This document shows positions 11,756-24,872 of a stretch of 64,000 bases of DNA, piece by piece; the first letter of the stretch is position 1; each line of letters starts with the position of its first letter. The position numbers and the translations under genes were made by a program. Source of the stretch: Rhynchospora pubera. Lineage: Eukaryota > Streptophyta > Magnoliopsida > Poales > Cyperaceae. Below the pieces are notes generated by a model. It made no database searches and was not told the DNA's origin. It was given only the letters and a program-made list of their open reading frames with translations. The stretch covers positions 187,782,742-187,846,741 of the forward strand of contig CM051460.1 in assembly GCA_028095005.1 (NCBI GenBank). Reading direction: 5' to 3'.

Positions 11756-12140
11756 AAGCCTTCAATCAAAGTCCTTTGACCGGAGTCCCAGTTAAACCCC
11801 GTCAGATCTCAATTTTGAAAATTTAAATGACCGATCTAAACCGTTCAATATGATCAACATATTGTAATCTCCTTGCACACCAATTTTTACATTTTTTTTG
11901 AAATTTTTAAGTATTTTTTTCATATTTTAGAAAATTGTTAATCTAATTTGTTCTTAACCCAACAAAAACTGTTGTTTTTAAAAATCCGAAAAAAATACTT
12001 AAAAAAAAAATTGATCTGAAAGGAGATTTCAATATGGAGATCATATTTGACGGGTTAGATCGGTCATTTGAACAATCAATATTGAGATCTGATGGGATTT
12101 AACCGAGACTCCGGTCAAAGCGCTTTGACTGAATCCTTCC
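11756..12140. mobile_element. Foldback element, family A core with different tips
   Basis: The arms pair over about 140 bp. The left arm reads CTTTGACCGGAGTCCCAGTT and the right arm AACCGAGACTCCGGTCAAAG. The inner part shares ATGACCGATCTAAACCG and GAAATTTTTAAGTATTTTTT with the neighbouring elements, but the outer roughly 60 bp are unrelated to theirs. Non-coding. Confidence 0.65.
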
Positions 12141-12154
12141 TCTATATATATATA

Positions 12155-12379
12155 GAATTTTGCTTTGGTGAGTCGTGTTTGAAACTCCTAGATCTGGTAC
12201 AAAATAACCGATCCAAACCATCTAATACAATCTCTCTATTGAAATCTCCATGCATACCAGATTTTATATTTTTTCGAAATTTTTAAGTAGTTTTTTTTTA
12301 GAAAATCGTTAATCTAATTAGTTCCGAACCGTTCAAAAGCAACAGTTTTATAAAATCCGAAAAAAAAACTTCAAAATTT

Positions 12380-12426
<47 letters not shown>

Positions 12427-12532
12427 GGTCTGCATTGAGATTTCAATAAGGAGATCGTATGGAACGGTTTTGGATCTGTCATTTTCAACCAGATCTAGGA
12501 GTTTTTGAGCGCGACTCACCAGAGCAAAACTC
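12155..12532. mobile_element. Foldback element, family A, with internal (TA)n
   Basis: Tips are GAATTTTGCTTTGGTGAGTC and GACTCACCAGAGCAAAACTC. The core is as in 9251-9615. A (TA)n tract at 12383-12422 lies in the right arm. The element abuts the first satellite monomer. Confidence 0.7.
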
Positions 12533-12535
12533 TAT

Positions 12536-14110
12536 AAAATGCAAATAATGAAATTCTGAGCATCATTTCATCATTTCGATCGTTTCTGGATTCATTCTAA
12601 GTCACATCACAATAATCAACATTTAAACTCTTTATACAGTCAAGAATACGATTTATATGTTATTTATTCAAAAAGATTGGATTATATATGGTAATTACGA
12701 ATATAAAGTGCAAATAATACAATTCCGAGCATCATTTGAGCATTCCAATAGTTTCTGGATTAATTCTAAGTCATTTCATTGCAATAATCAACATTTAACT
12801 CTTTATACCGTCTAGAATGTGATTCATGAGTTATTTATTCAAAAAGATTAGATTATACATGGTAATATGCCGATAAAGTGCAAATAATGCAATTCTGAGC
12901 ATCAATTGAGCATTTCAATCATTTCTGAATTTATTCTAAGTCATTTCACCACAATAATCAACATCTAAACTCTTTATACTGTCTAGAATGTGATTCATGT
13001 TCTATTTATTCAAAAAGATTGGATTATACATGGTAATTACGCCTATAAAGAGCAATTAATGTAATTTTGAGCAACATTTGAGCATTTCAATCGTTTTTGG
13101 ATTCATTCTAACTCATTACATCACAATAATAAACATTTAAATTTTTTATACTGTATAGAATACGATTCATATATTATTTATTCGAAAAAATTGGATTACA
13201 CATGGTAATACGCGTATAAAGTGCAAATAATATAATTCCAAGCATCATTTGAGCATTTCAATAGTTTCTAGATTCATAAGTCATTTCATCCCAATAATCA
13301 GTATTTAAACTCTTTATAACGTCTAGAATGTGATTTATGAGTTATTTATTAAAAAAGATTGGATTATACAAGGTAATTACGCCTATAAAGTGCTATAATG
13401 CAATTCTGAGCATCAATATAGCATTTCAATCGTTTCTGAATTCATTCTAAGTGATTTCACCACAAAAATCAACATTTAAACTATTATACTATTTAGAATG
13501 TGATTCATGTGTTATTTATTCAAAAAGATTTGATTATACATCGTAATTACGCGTATAAAGAGCAAATAATGCAATTCTGAGCATCATTTTAGCATTTTAA
13601 TCGTTTTTGGATTCATTATAAGTCATCCATCGAAAATAATCAACATTTAAACTCTTTATATTGTCTAGAATATGATTAATGTGTTATTTATTCAAAAATA
13701 TTGAATTATACATGATAATTACGCATATAAAGTACAAGCAATGCAATTTTGAGCTTCATTTCAACATTACAATCGTTTATGGATTCATTCTAAGTGATTT
13801 CATCGTAATAATCACATTTAAAAATTTTATACTGTCTAGAATATGATTAATATTTTATTTATTCAAAAATATTGATTATACATGGTAATTACGCCTATAT
13901 AATGCAAATAAAGCAATTATGAGCAACATTTGATCATTTCAATCGTTTTTGGATTCATTCTAAGTCATTAAATCACAATAATCAATATTTATAACTCTTT
14001 GTACTGTGTAGAATACGATTCGTATGATATTTATTCAAAAAGATTGGATTATACATGGTAATTACGCATTTAAAATGCCAATAATGCAATTTCGAGCATC
14101 ATTTGAGCAT
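12536..14110 (+). repeat. Satellite array, part 1 (about 170-bp monomers)
   Basis: About nine tandem monomers of roughly 170 bp are present. The consensus includes GCAATTCTGAGCATCATTTG, TCATTTCATCACAATAATCA, TTTATACTGTCTAGAAT, TTATTTATTCAAAAAGATTG and TAATTACGCATATAAAGTGC. Monomers differ by roughly 10-20% by eye. The order of variant monomers repeats at 17763-19480, which shows higher-order structure. The strand is arbitrary. Confidence 0.95.
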
Positions 14111-14181
14111 CTATAGTATATATATATATATATAAATATATATATATACTTGAAATCAAAATAGAAGAGAAGACTACTTAC

Positions 14182-14515
14182 GTAGGTGGTCTGTCTCGAA
14201 ACAATGGGGGCGGCCAAAGCTTCTGTCCCTCAAGATAGTATTTGACAAAACAACCCCGATAACTGATTAGAAAAAGTGCTGCCCAACTGCTTAACTCTGA
14301 ACGAGAACAATTCCAGTTTCTTCAATTGCAGCTGGTGTTAAGGTTTCAGTATGGAAGGACGCGTCCCTAGGAAAAAAGCTTAAGTCAGAAGTTTGCCTAG
14401 TATAGTATGAAAGAGGTGATAAGACTGAAGAGCAATTCGGCCTAACTAAATAATATCCTGCGGAAAGAATATCCTTCACCAACTGTTGACTTATCCTCCC
14501 CTGCTTCAACTGCAA
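14182..14515 (-). pseudogene. Unrecognised gene fragment
   Basis: On the minus strand 14515-14291 is open for 74 codons with ordinary composition (for example TLTPAAIEETGIVLV). A different frame stays open up to 14182 (FVKYYLEGQ, WPPPLFRDRPP) and ends at a textbook donor AC|GTAAGT. The frame change suggests either a frameshift or an unseen intron. I cannot name the family. It could be a captured exon pair of a host gene or chance. The flanks are (AT)n and satellite, so no other exons are adjacent. Confidence 0.3.
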
Positions 14516-14591
14516 CTTAACTCAAACCATGGCCTACTGCAACTGCAACTTTCACTGAAGTGAACAAAGCTTCTGCTCCTACTAAGCACGC

Positions 14592-14593
<2 letters not shown>

Positions 14594-14684
<91 letters not shown>
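14594..14684. repeat. (AT)n microsatellite
   Basis: About 90 bp of AT dinucleotides. A shorter TA-rich patch is at 14114-14150. Confidence 0.95.
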
Positions 14685-14688
<4 letters not shown>

Positions 14689-14789
14689 TAATTAAATCCC
14701 GTGGACGCATTTTGTCCGCATTGGTCCGCATCGGAGACCCTCCAATTTTAGCGACGCAGAAGTTTAATGTAATTTATTTTTATCCATTT

Positions 14790-15145
14790 TTTTTCTGCCC
14801 TTGGATCGCCTATTCATCTCCTTAATCTCAACGCTTTCTTCACTATTTCTGCTCTTCTTCTTTGGACCCTCCATCCACCTCACCTCCGCCTCATAGCCCT
14901 TGCTCATTGCCCCATCCCCTTCTAGCTCTCCGTCGCCCTCCTTTTCCTCCGCCACCACTATATCACATCCCCATCACCTCTTGCCACCTCCCTCCCTGCC
15001 AAACCCTCCTTCATCCATTCTCCAATTCGTCTCCGACTCCTCACCAACCTCGTCTCACCCCCAGCTGTAGCCCTATCTCCGCCAAACCCTCATCCCCTCT
15101 CTTGCCAACCCTCCTCCCTTTTCTCCGCCAAACCCTCCTCTATAA
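14790..15145. repeat. Pyrimidine-rich strand-asymmetric stretch
   Basis: About 350 bp are made almost only of C and T with some A on the plus strand. Short recurring units GCCAAACCCTC and CTCCGCC occur several times. It could be a decayed GA-rich exon or a simple-sequence region. The translated frames look like low-complexity Pro/Ser and I do not call a gene. Confidence 0.5.
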
Positions 15146-16393
15146 ATTTCAAATAATGCTTTTGTTTTCTTATAAATTATGTGGCTAAGGTGGACCGATG
15201 GAAAATTTAAACAACATGCCGTGTATATGCAGCATAACTTAGGTATTCGTTCATGACAAAATCTGCTCAGTGTCAAAAGGTTATTTGTGATTTTAAGATT
15301 ATTCAAGTAGGGAATATGTCATGTGCTTCTAGATTAATTACATTTTAACAGGTTGCTAGAATAGGATTATATTAAGGGATCAGAGAGATATGCTCGAATA
15401 GGATTATATATGAGGTGATATTATTCTTCTATTACTATTTCTTTTGATTCCTTCAGTTTTTTTTTTCAATTTAATAGAATTTGATAGTTTTGTCAATAAT
15501 CAAGTCTACAAGGAAGAGTATATATTGTATGGAACATCGATTTAATCCAATAATTTAAATTTCAATCAATTAATTAATAATAAAGAATATCACTTTTTTA
15601 GCCATTCATGCTGAATAGGTGTATCTTAATTTCAATTTCAATGTTAGTTATGTTAGTTCAAACTTCAAAGAGAGATGTTCCAAATAATCAGGTAACTTAC
15701 ATCTCTTTGTTTATTTATTTTATAATATCAGAATAGTTATACTCATTGTACATACTTGGTACCAGTCCTTGGTACGTCTATAGTGAGTCTGGTATCGTGT
15801 CTGGTATAAAACTCAGATTCCAGGGGCATATTTGCAAGAAACCAGACTGGTACCAGTCTTTGGTACAAGGCATAAGGATCTGGCCATGTAAATGCGTATA
15901 CAGGTATCGATTAATAACTTTCACGCAGTCATCTATTATGGAAACCAATTAGGTATGGTACAGAGAACAATTGGGGTAGGCTTCAGTACCAGTAGGAGGC
16001 TGCATAGTATCAGTACAAGGACAACTTCTTTCTATCTTTTATAAAATTGTGGGTTATATTTAATGAACATGTGAAGATATTTTGGATATCTCTACCATCC
16101 AGTACTTTCCCTAAAGACGACATCCAATAATTCTTACGTAGGTTTATTAACATCCACGTTCATACATCTACAACTAATAACTCAATCCTCAAAACTTTAA
16201 ATAACCACTGTAACCAAAGAATGAGGAATAAAAAATAAAATTTTCAAAAATGCAACATACATATGACTATATTCATGAGATGCTCCATCTTTATTTATTG
16301 AGAACAATCAAACACTTAAATATTTGAATTAATATATAAAATTTTGGTACATGAATGTTTATCGGAAAATACATTATTCTACCATGCCGATAA

Positions 16394-17390
16394 TGTCACA
16401 CCCCGCGCCGACGCACCGACACACGGGGCGGACGGTGGGACGGTATCTTCTGCATCCATCCGACGACCCGTCAACCTACGTCGCAAGCAGAAAAGAAACA
16501 AAATGGATGTCAGCTACAAAGCTCAGTAACCGGTTATTTAACGGCGCAGCTTCTCTATATTAGTTGATAAAGCAAATTAAACATTACTGGATTAATCCAC
16601 ATAACAAACCATACATTTTACGGCGATAATCGGGTCTAGATTAGTCATATCATGGTCATGTCTCCTAACCCAACTAGCTGGGCAGGCAGAAGGAGACCTC
16701 TCCCTAACCCGAGGGCAGGCAGAAGAGACGTATCTCTAACCCTGGGCAAGCAGAAGGGAGTTTCAAATCCTCATACACAACAAATTCAGAATCCAGATTC
16801 TAAATCCGATATCCCGCAAAACATACCGCATACAAGCAAATACATGCAAGCAAAGCCAAGCGATAATCAAATCAAGCAATATGAAACTAATTATAGAGAA
16901 GTCCGGTTACCTGACTGAGCGATCTAGTGCACAAGCAAATCGAGAGAATGATAACTGCTGATAACTGCGACGTATAACTCGAATTCCAAATGGCCGACTA
17001 TTCAAAGCCAAGATGGTATTCACAGTTTGCTAGGGAGAGAGAGAAACAGAAATGATATACGGAATGAAATGAAATGAGGCTGGGTCTATTTATAGTGGAG
17101 GTTTGGCTAAAATGGTAAATATTCTAGATTACTTAGTGGCTAAGTAAGCAGAAAGGAATTACTTAGCTATTATTTCTGAAAATATTAATATTATTTATAA
17201 AAATAACTGAGCCTATTTTTAAAAATATTAATTATAAAAAATTATTTATATAAATACTGATTACTTAGCTACTAAAAATGTGGATAAGATCAAATAGATA
17301 TTTTCAAAGTAGATAAACATGGATATTTTTCAAATAGAACCTTAGAATTCGATGTATTGCAAACAGGTCCTAAAATTCAGGGATGTCACA
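16394..17390. mobile_element. Solo LTR, 997 bp, TSD GATAA
   Basis: The sequence starts TGTCACACCCCGCGCC and ends GGGATGTCACA. It is flanked by a perfect 5-bp direct repeat GATAA (16389-16393 and 17391-17395). Ends of TG...CA with a 5-bp duplication are diagnostic of an LTR left by LTR-LTR recombination. No second LTR or internal region is nearby. The class (Gypsy or Copia) cannot be told from the LTR alone. Confidence 0.85.
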
Positions 17391-20300
17391 GATAATTATT
17401 TGAGTTTATTAAAAAAATGATTTAAAGTTGGTTTGAAAATTTTGTTAAAAAAATACTTTATGCCGACTTTAAAGTATGCCTTCATTTGGATTGACGTCCT
17501 TTGTGCAAATATTGTATATGTCATTGCCTATTTCTTTAAATTCAATAGCCGATTATTTATTATTGTATAAAATCTGGAAAGACAACAAAATTCTCTGTTT
17601 GCTAACCTTCAATATTAGTTTCTGGAGTCATCAAAGCAGCAATAGCCTGAATCATAGTTTCTATGCCTATCGCACACAACTTAGACTTAATGATAAATTG
17701 TTAGCAATTCTTAAAGTTAAAATACAAAAAATCCACTAAGAAGCCGCGCTACCCCACCTAGTTTCAATCATTTCTGAATTCAGTCTAAGTCATTTTTTAT
17801 CACAATAATCAACATTTAAACTCTTCATACTTTCAAGAATAAGATTCATGTGTTATTTATTCAAAAATATTGAATTATACATGGAAATACGCCAATAAAA
17901 TGCAAATAATGCAATTCTGAGTATCATTTGATCATTTCAATCGTTTCTGAATTCATTCTAAGTCACATCACAATAATCAACATTTAAAATCTTTATACTG
18001 TCTAGATACGACTCATATGTTATTTATTCAAAAAGATTGAATTATACACAATAATTACACATATAAAGTGTAAATAATACAATTCCAAGCATCATTTGAG
18101 TATTTTAATTGTTTCTGGATTAATTCTAAGTCATTTCATCACAATAATCAACATTTAAACTATTTATACCGTCTAGAATGTAATTCATGAATTATTTATT
18201 CAAAAATATTAGATTATACATGGTAATTAGGCCTATAAAGTGCAAATAATGCAATTCTGAGCATCAATTGAGCATTTCAATCATTTATGAATTCATTCTT
18301 AGTCATTTCACCACAATAATCAACATCTAAACTCTTTATACTGTCTAGAATGTGATTCATGTGTTATTTATTCAAAAAGATTGGTTTATAACCTATAAAG
18401 AGCAAATAATGCAATTCTTGGAGCATTTCAATCATTTTTGGATTCATTCTATTTCATTACATCACGATAATCAACATTTAAAACCTTTATACTGTATAGA
18501 ATACGATTCATATGTTATTTATTCGAAAAGATTGGATCATATATGGTAATTACGCATATAAAGTGCAAATAATGCAATTCCGAGTATCATTTGAGCATTT
18601 CAATGTTTCTGGATTCATTCTAAATCGTTTCATCCCGATAATCAACATTTAAACTCTTCATACCATCTAGAATGTTATTCATGAGTTATTTATTCAAAAA
18701 GATTGGATTATACAAGGTAATTATGCCTATAAAGTTCAAATAATGCATTTCTGAGTATCAATTGAGCATTTCAATCATTTCTGAATTCATTTTAAGTTAT
18801 TTCACCACAAAAATCAACATTTAAACTCTTTATACTGTCAAGGATGTGATTCATGTATTATTTATTCAAAAAGATTGGATTATACATGGTAATTACGCCT
18901 ATAAAGAGCGAATAATGCAATTCTGAGCATCATTTGAGCATTCAAATTGTTTCTGGATTCATTATAAGTCATTCCATCAAAACAATCAACATTTAAACTC
19001 CTTATATTATCTAGAATATGATTAGTGTGTTATTTATTCAAAAAGATTGAATTATATAAGAGGTAATTACGCATATAAAGTGCAAATAATGCAATTCTGA
19101 GCTTCATTTCAACATTTCAATCGTTTATGGATTCATTCTAAGTGATTTCAACGCAATAATCACATTTAAACTCTTTATACTGTCTAGAATATGATTCATG
19201 TGTTATTTATTCAAAAATATTAGATTATACATGGTGATTACGCCTGTATAATGCTAATAATACAATTCTGAGCAACATTTGATCATTTTAAACGTTTTTG
19301 AATTCATTCTAAGTCATTAAATCACAATAATAAACATTTTAACTCTTTATACTGTGTAGAATACGATTCGTATGTTATTTATTCAAAAAGATTGGATTAT
19401 ACATGATAATTACGCATATAAAATACCAATAATGCAATTCTGAGCATCATTTAAGCATTTATATCATTTCTGGATTCAGTCTAAGTCATTTCATTATAAA
19501 ATGCCAATAATGCATTTCTGGATTCAATCAATACGCCTATAAAATGTAAATCATGCAATTCTGAGCATCATATTATCATTTCAATCTTTTTTGGTTTCAT
19601 TCTAAGTTAATCATCATAATAATCAACATTTAAACTCTTTATACTGTCTAGAATACGATTCGTATGTTATTTATTCAAAAACATTGGACTCTAAATGGTA
19701 ATTACACATATAAAGTGTAAATAATGCAATTCTAAGCATCATTTGAGAATTTGAATCGTAATTACACTAATCAACATTTAAACTTTTTATACTGCCTTGG
19801 ATTAAGATTCATATGTTATTTATTTAAAAAGATTGGTTTATACACAGTAATTTCGCATATAAATTGCAAATAATGCAATTTTGAGCATCATTTGAGTATT
19901 TCAATTGTTTTTGAATTCATTCAAACTGATTTCATCGCAATAATCACATTTAAACTCTTTATATTGTCTAGAATATGATTAATGTGTTATTTATTCAAAA
20001 AGATTGGATCATGGTAATTAAGTCTATAAAATGCAAACAATAGAGTTCTGAGAATCATTTGAGCATTTCAATCCTTTCTGGATTCATTCTAAGTCATTTC
20101 ATCACAATAATCAACATTTAAACTCTGTCATATTGTCTAAAATATGATTCATCTGTTATTAATTAAACAAAATTGGATTATACATTCTAAGTCATTTCAT
20201 CACAATAATCAACATTTAAACTCGGTCATATTGTCTAAAATATGATTCATCTGTTATTGATAAAAAAAATTGGATTATACATGGTAATTACGCATATATA

Positions 20301-23300
20301 GGGCAAATAATGCAATTGTGAGCATCACTTATGCATTTTAATCGTTTCAGGATTCATTGTATGTCATTTCATCACTATAATCAACATTTAAACTCTTTAT
20401 AATGTCTAGAATTTGATTCAGGTTTTATTTATTCAAAAGGATTATATCATACATGGTAATTTCGCCTAAAAATTGCAAATAATGTAATTCTGAGCATCAT
20501 TTGAGCATTTCAATCTTTTCTGGATTCATTCTAAGTCATTACAACACAATAACCAACATTTAAAACTCTTTATAATGTCTATAATACGATTCATTCTAAG
20601 TCATTCATCACAATTATGAGCATCATTTGATCATTTTAGTCGTATCTGGATTTATTCTATGTCATTTCATCACAGTAATAAATATTTAAACTCGTTATTC
20701 TATCTAGAATATGATTGATGTGTTATTTATGCTATCTACAATAATACATGGTAATTGAGCCTATAAAATACAAATCATAAAGTTCTGAGAATCATTTGAG
20801 CATTTCAATCGTTTCTGGATTCATTCTAAGTCATTCCATCGCAATAATCAACATTTAAACTCTTTATATTGTCTAAAATATGATTCATGTGTTATTTATT
20901 AAAAAAATTGGATTATACATCGTAATTGCGCATATAAAGTGCAAATAGTGCAATTATGAGCATCATTTATGCATTTTAATCGTTTCTGGATTCATTCTAA
21001 GTCATTTCATCACTATAATCAACATTTAAACACTTCATGCTGTCTAGAAAATGATTCATGTATTATTTATTCAAAAATATTATATCATAGATGTTAATTT
21101 AGCCTATATATTGCAAATAATGCAATTCTGAGCATCATTTGAGCATTTCAATCATTTCTGGATTAATGCTAAGTCATTTCATCACAATAATAAACATTTA
21201 AACTCTTGATATTATATATAATTCGATTCATATGACATTTATTCAAAAAGATTGGATTATAGACGATAATTACGCATAAAGTGCAATTATTGCAATTCTG
21301 AGGACCATTTGAGCATTTCAATTGTTTCTGGATTCATTCTAAGTCATTACTTCACAATAATCAATATATAAACTCTTTATACTGTCTAGATGATTCAAAT
21401 TTTATTTATACAAAAAGATTTAATTATCCGTGGTAATTACGCATATAAAGTGCAAAAAATCCAATTTTGAGCACCATTTGAGAATTTTAGTCGTATTTAG
21501 ATTCATTCTAAGTCATTTCATCAAAATAATCAACATTTAAACTCGTTATACTGTCTTGAGTACGATTCATATGTTATTTATTAAAAATATTGGATTATAC
21601 ACGATAATTACACATATAAAATGGAAATAATGCAATTCTGAGTATCATTTGATCATTTCCATCATTTCTGGATTCATTCTCAGTCGTTTCACCATAATAC
21701 TCAACATTTAAACCCTTCATATTGTCTATAACAAACAAATAATGCAATTCTAAGCATCATTTGAGATTTGTAATTGTTTCTAGATTCTTTCTATGTCATT
21801 ACATCACAATGATCAACATGTAAACTCTTTATACTGTCTTTTATATGATTCATATATTTTTTATTTAAAAAGATTGGATCTGCAATGGTAATTACGCATA
21901 TAAAGTGCAAATAATGCGATTCTGAGCATCATTTGAGCATTTCAATCGTTTTTGGATTCATTCTAAGTCATTTTATCACAATAATCAACATTTAAACTCT
22001 TCATACTGTGTAGAATATGATTCATGTGTTATTTATTCGAAAAGATTGGATTACACAAGGTAATTATGCCTATAATATGCAAATAATGCAATTCTGAGCA
22101 TAATTTTAGCATTTCAATCATTTCTGGATTCATTATAAGTCATTACATAACAATAATCAACATAAAAACTCTTTATACTGTCTAGAATACGTTTCATATG
22201 TTATATATACAAAAAATATTGCACTATACTTGGTAATTTCGCCTATAAATGCAAATAATGCAATTCTGAGCATAATTTGACCATTTCAATCGTTTCTGGG
22301 TTAATTTTAAGTCATACATCACAATAATCAACATTTAAACTCTTTATGTTTTCTATAATACCATTCATATGTTATTTATTCAAAAAGATAGGATTATACA
22401 AGGTAATTACGCATATAAAGTGCAAATAATGCAATTCTGAGCATCATTTGAATATTTCAATCGTTTCTGGATTTATTATAAGTCGTTACACTACAATGAT
22501 CAAAGTTTAAACTCTTTCTACTGTCTACTATATGATTCATATGCTATTTATTGAAAAAGATTGGATTATACAAGATAATTATGTATATAAATTGAAAATA
22601 ATGCAATTCTGAGCATCATTTGAGCATTTCAATTGTTTCTGGATTTATTCTAAGTTATTTCATCATAATAATCAAAATTTAAACTCTTTATACTGTCAAG
22701 AATATGATTTTTGTGTTATTTATTCACAAATATTGGATGAGACATTGTAATTATGTTTATAAAATGTAAATAACGCAATTCTGAGCATAATTTGAGCATT
22801 TCATCGTTTATTGATTCATTCTACGTCATTACACCACAATAATAAATATTTAAACTCTTTATACTGTCCAGAATAAAATTCATATGTTGTTTATTAAAAA
22901 AAAGTTAGATTATACAAGGTAATTATGCATATAAATAGCAAATAATGCAATTCTAAGCATCATTTGAGATTTGTAATTGTTTCTAGATTCTTTCTAAGTC
23001 ATTACATCACAATAATCAACATTTAAACTCTTTGTACTGTCAAGAATATGATTTAAATGCTATTTACTCAAAAAGATTGGATTATAGATGGTAATTACGC
23101 ATATAAAGTGCAAATAATGCAATTCTGAACGTCATTTGAGGATTTCAATCATTTCAGGATTATACAATAATCAACATTTAAACTCTTTATGTTGTCTATA
23201 ATATGATTCATATGTTATTTATTTAAAAAGATTGGATTATACAAGGTAATTACACATATAAAGTGCAAATAATGCAATTCTGAGCATCATTTGAGCATTT

Positions 23301-23828
23301 CAATCGTTTCTGGATTCATTCTAAGTCGTTACATCACAATAATCAAAATTTAAACTCTTTATCCTGTCTACTATATGATTCATATGTTATTTATTGAAAA
23401 AGATTGGATTATACAAGGTGATTACGTATATAAATTGCAAATAATGCAATTCTGAGCATCATTTGAGCATTTCAATTGTTTCTGGATTCATTCTAAGTTA
23501 TTTCATCATAATAATCAATATTTAAACTCTTCACACTGTCAAGAATATGATTCATGTGGTATTTATTCACAAAGATTGGATGACATCGTAAATTATGTTT
23601 ATAAAATGCAAATAATGCAATTCTGAGCATTTCAATCGTTTCTTGATTCATTCTAAGTCATTACACCACAATAATAAATATTTAAACTCTTTATACTGTC
23701 CAGAATAAAATTCATATGTTATTATTGAAAAAGATTAGATTATACAAGGTAATATCGCATATAAATAGCAAATAATATAATTCTGAGCATCATTTGACAT
23801 TTGTAATTGTTTCTGGATTCTTTCTAAG

Positions 23829-24003
23829 CAAGCTTTTAAAAAACTCCGTTTTATCGCAATTTTATCAAGATTTTTGTTCACACCGCACAACCGTTTTATC
23901 CGTTATATCACCGTTTTTTTCGGTTTTATCACCGTTCTATCACCGATAAACGCTAAATCACCACCCAACCGCTAAACCGCACAAATCGCATTTTAAAACC
24001 TTG
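23829..24003. mobile_element. hAT-type MITE inside the satellite (8-bp TSD)
   Basis: A 175-bp insertion starts CAAGCTTTTAAAA and ends in the inverted counterpart TTTTAAAACCTTG. It is flanked by a perfect 8-bp duplication of satellite sequence TTTCTAAG (23821-23828 and 24004-24011). The 8-bp target and CAAG tips fit the hAT superfamily. The interior is made of short CCGTTTTATCACCG-like units. Confidence 0.8.
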
Positions 24004-24087
24004 TTTCTAAGTCATTACATCGAAATAATCAACATTTAAACTCTTTATACTATCAAGAATATGATTTAAATGTTATTTACTCAAAAA

Positions 24088-24872
24088 GATTGGATTATAT
24101 ATGGTAATTACGAATATAAAGTGCAAATAATACAATTCCGAGCATCATTTGAGCATTCCAATAGTTTCTGGATTAATTCTAAGTCATTTCATTGCAATAA
24201 TCAACATTTAACTCTTTATACCGTCTAGAATGTGATTCATGAGTTATTTATTCAAAAAGATTAGATTATACATGGTAATATGCCGATAAAGTGCAAATAA
24301 TGCAATTCTGAGCATCAATTGAGCATTTCAATCATTTCTGAATTTATTCTAAGTCATTTCACCACAATAATCAACATCTAAACTCTTTATACTGTCTAGA
24401 ATGTGATTCATGTTCTATTTATTCAAAAAGATTGGATTATACATGGTAATTACGCCTATAAAGAGCAATTAATGTAATTTTGAGCAACATTTGAGCATTT
24501 CAATCGTTTTTGGATTCATTCTAACTCATTACATCACAATAATCAACATTTAAACTTTTTATACTGTATAGAATACGATTCATATATTATTTATTCGAAA
24601 AAATTGGATTACACATGGTAATACGCGTATAAAGTGCAAATAATATAATTCCAAGCATCATTTGAGCATTTCAATAGTTTCTAGATTCATAAGTCATTTC
24701 ATCCCAATAATCAGTATTTAAACTCTTTATAATGTCTAGAATGTGATTTATGAGTTATTTATTCAAAAAGATTGGATTATACAAGGTAATCACGCCTATA
24801 AAGTGCTATAATGCAATTCTGAGCATCAATATAGCATTTCAATCGTTTCTGAATTCATTCTAAGTGATTTCG
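24088..24872 (+). repeat. 785-bp near-identical copy of 12675-13459
   Basis: The offset is constant at 11,413 bp along the whole stretch with no net insertion or deletion, and only about five substitutions were found by eye. Ordinary monomers of this array differ far more from each other. Outside these limits the match drops to the usual satellite level. Confidence 0.85.

Larger units (their letters stand above)
14111..17762. other. 3.65-kb insertion that splits a satellite monomer
   Basis: The left junction breaks a monomer after GAGCAT and the right junction resumes with TTCAATC, essentially at the next base of the consensus. Within it lie an unrecognised gene fragment, a long (AT)n, a pyrimidine-rich stretch, a 997-bp solo LTR and unassigned AT-rich DNA (15146-16388 and 17396-17762). 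Between about 15750 and 16010 there are repeated short TGGTACCAG and CTTGGTAC motifs with no clear unit. No clear target duplication is seen. Confidence 0.7.

Noticed and set aside
14790..15145. Telomere-related repeat because AAACCCT recurs
   Set aside because: The copies are separated by unrelated CT-rich sequence and never occur in tandem. Best explained by base composition.
14862..15188. Pro/Ser-rich 108-codon ORF
   Set aside because: It follows from the CT-rich stretch; Pro, Ser and Leu come from simple sequence and no domain is seen.
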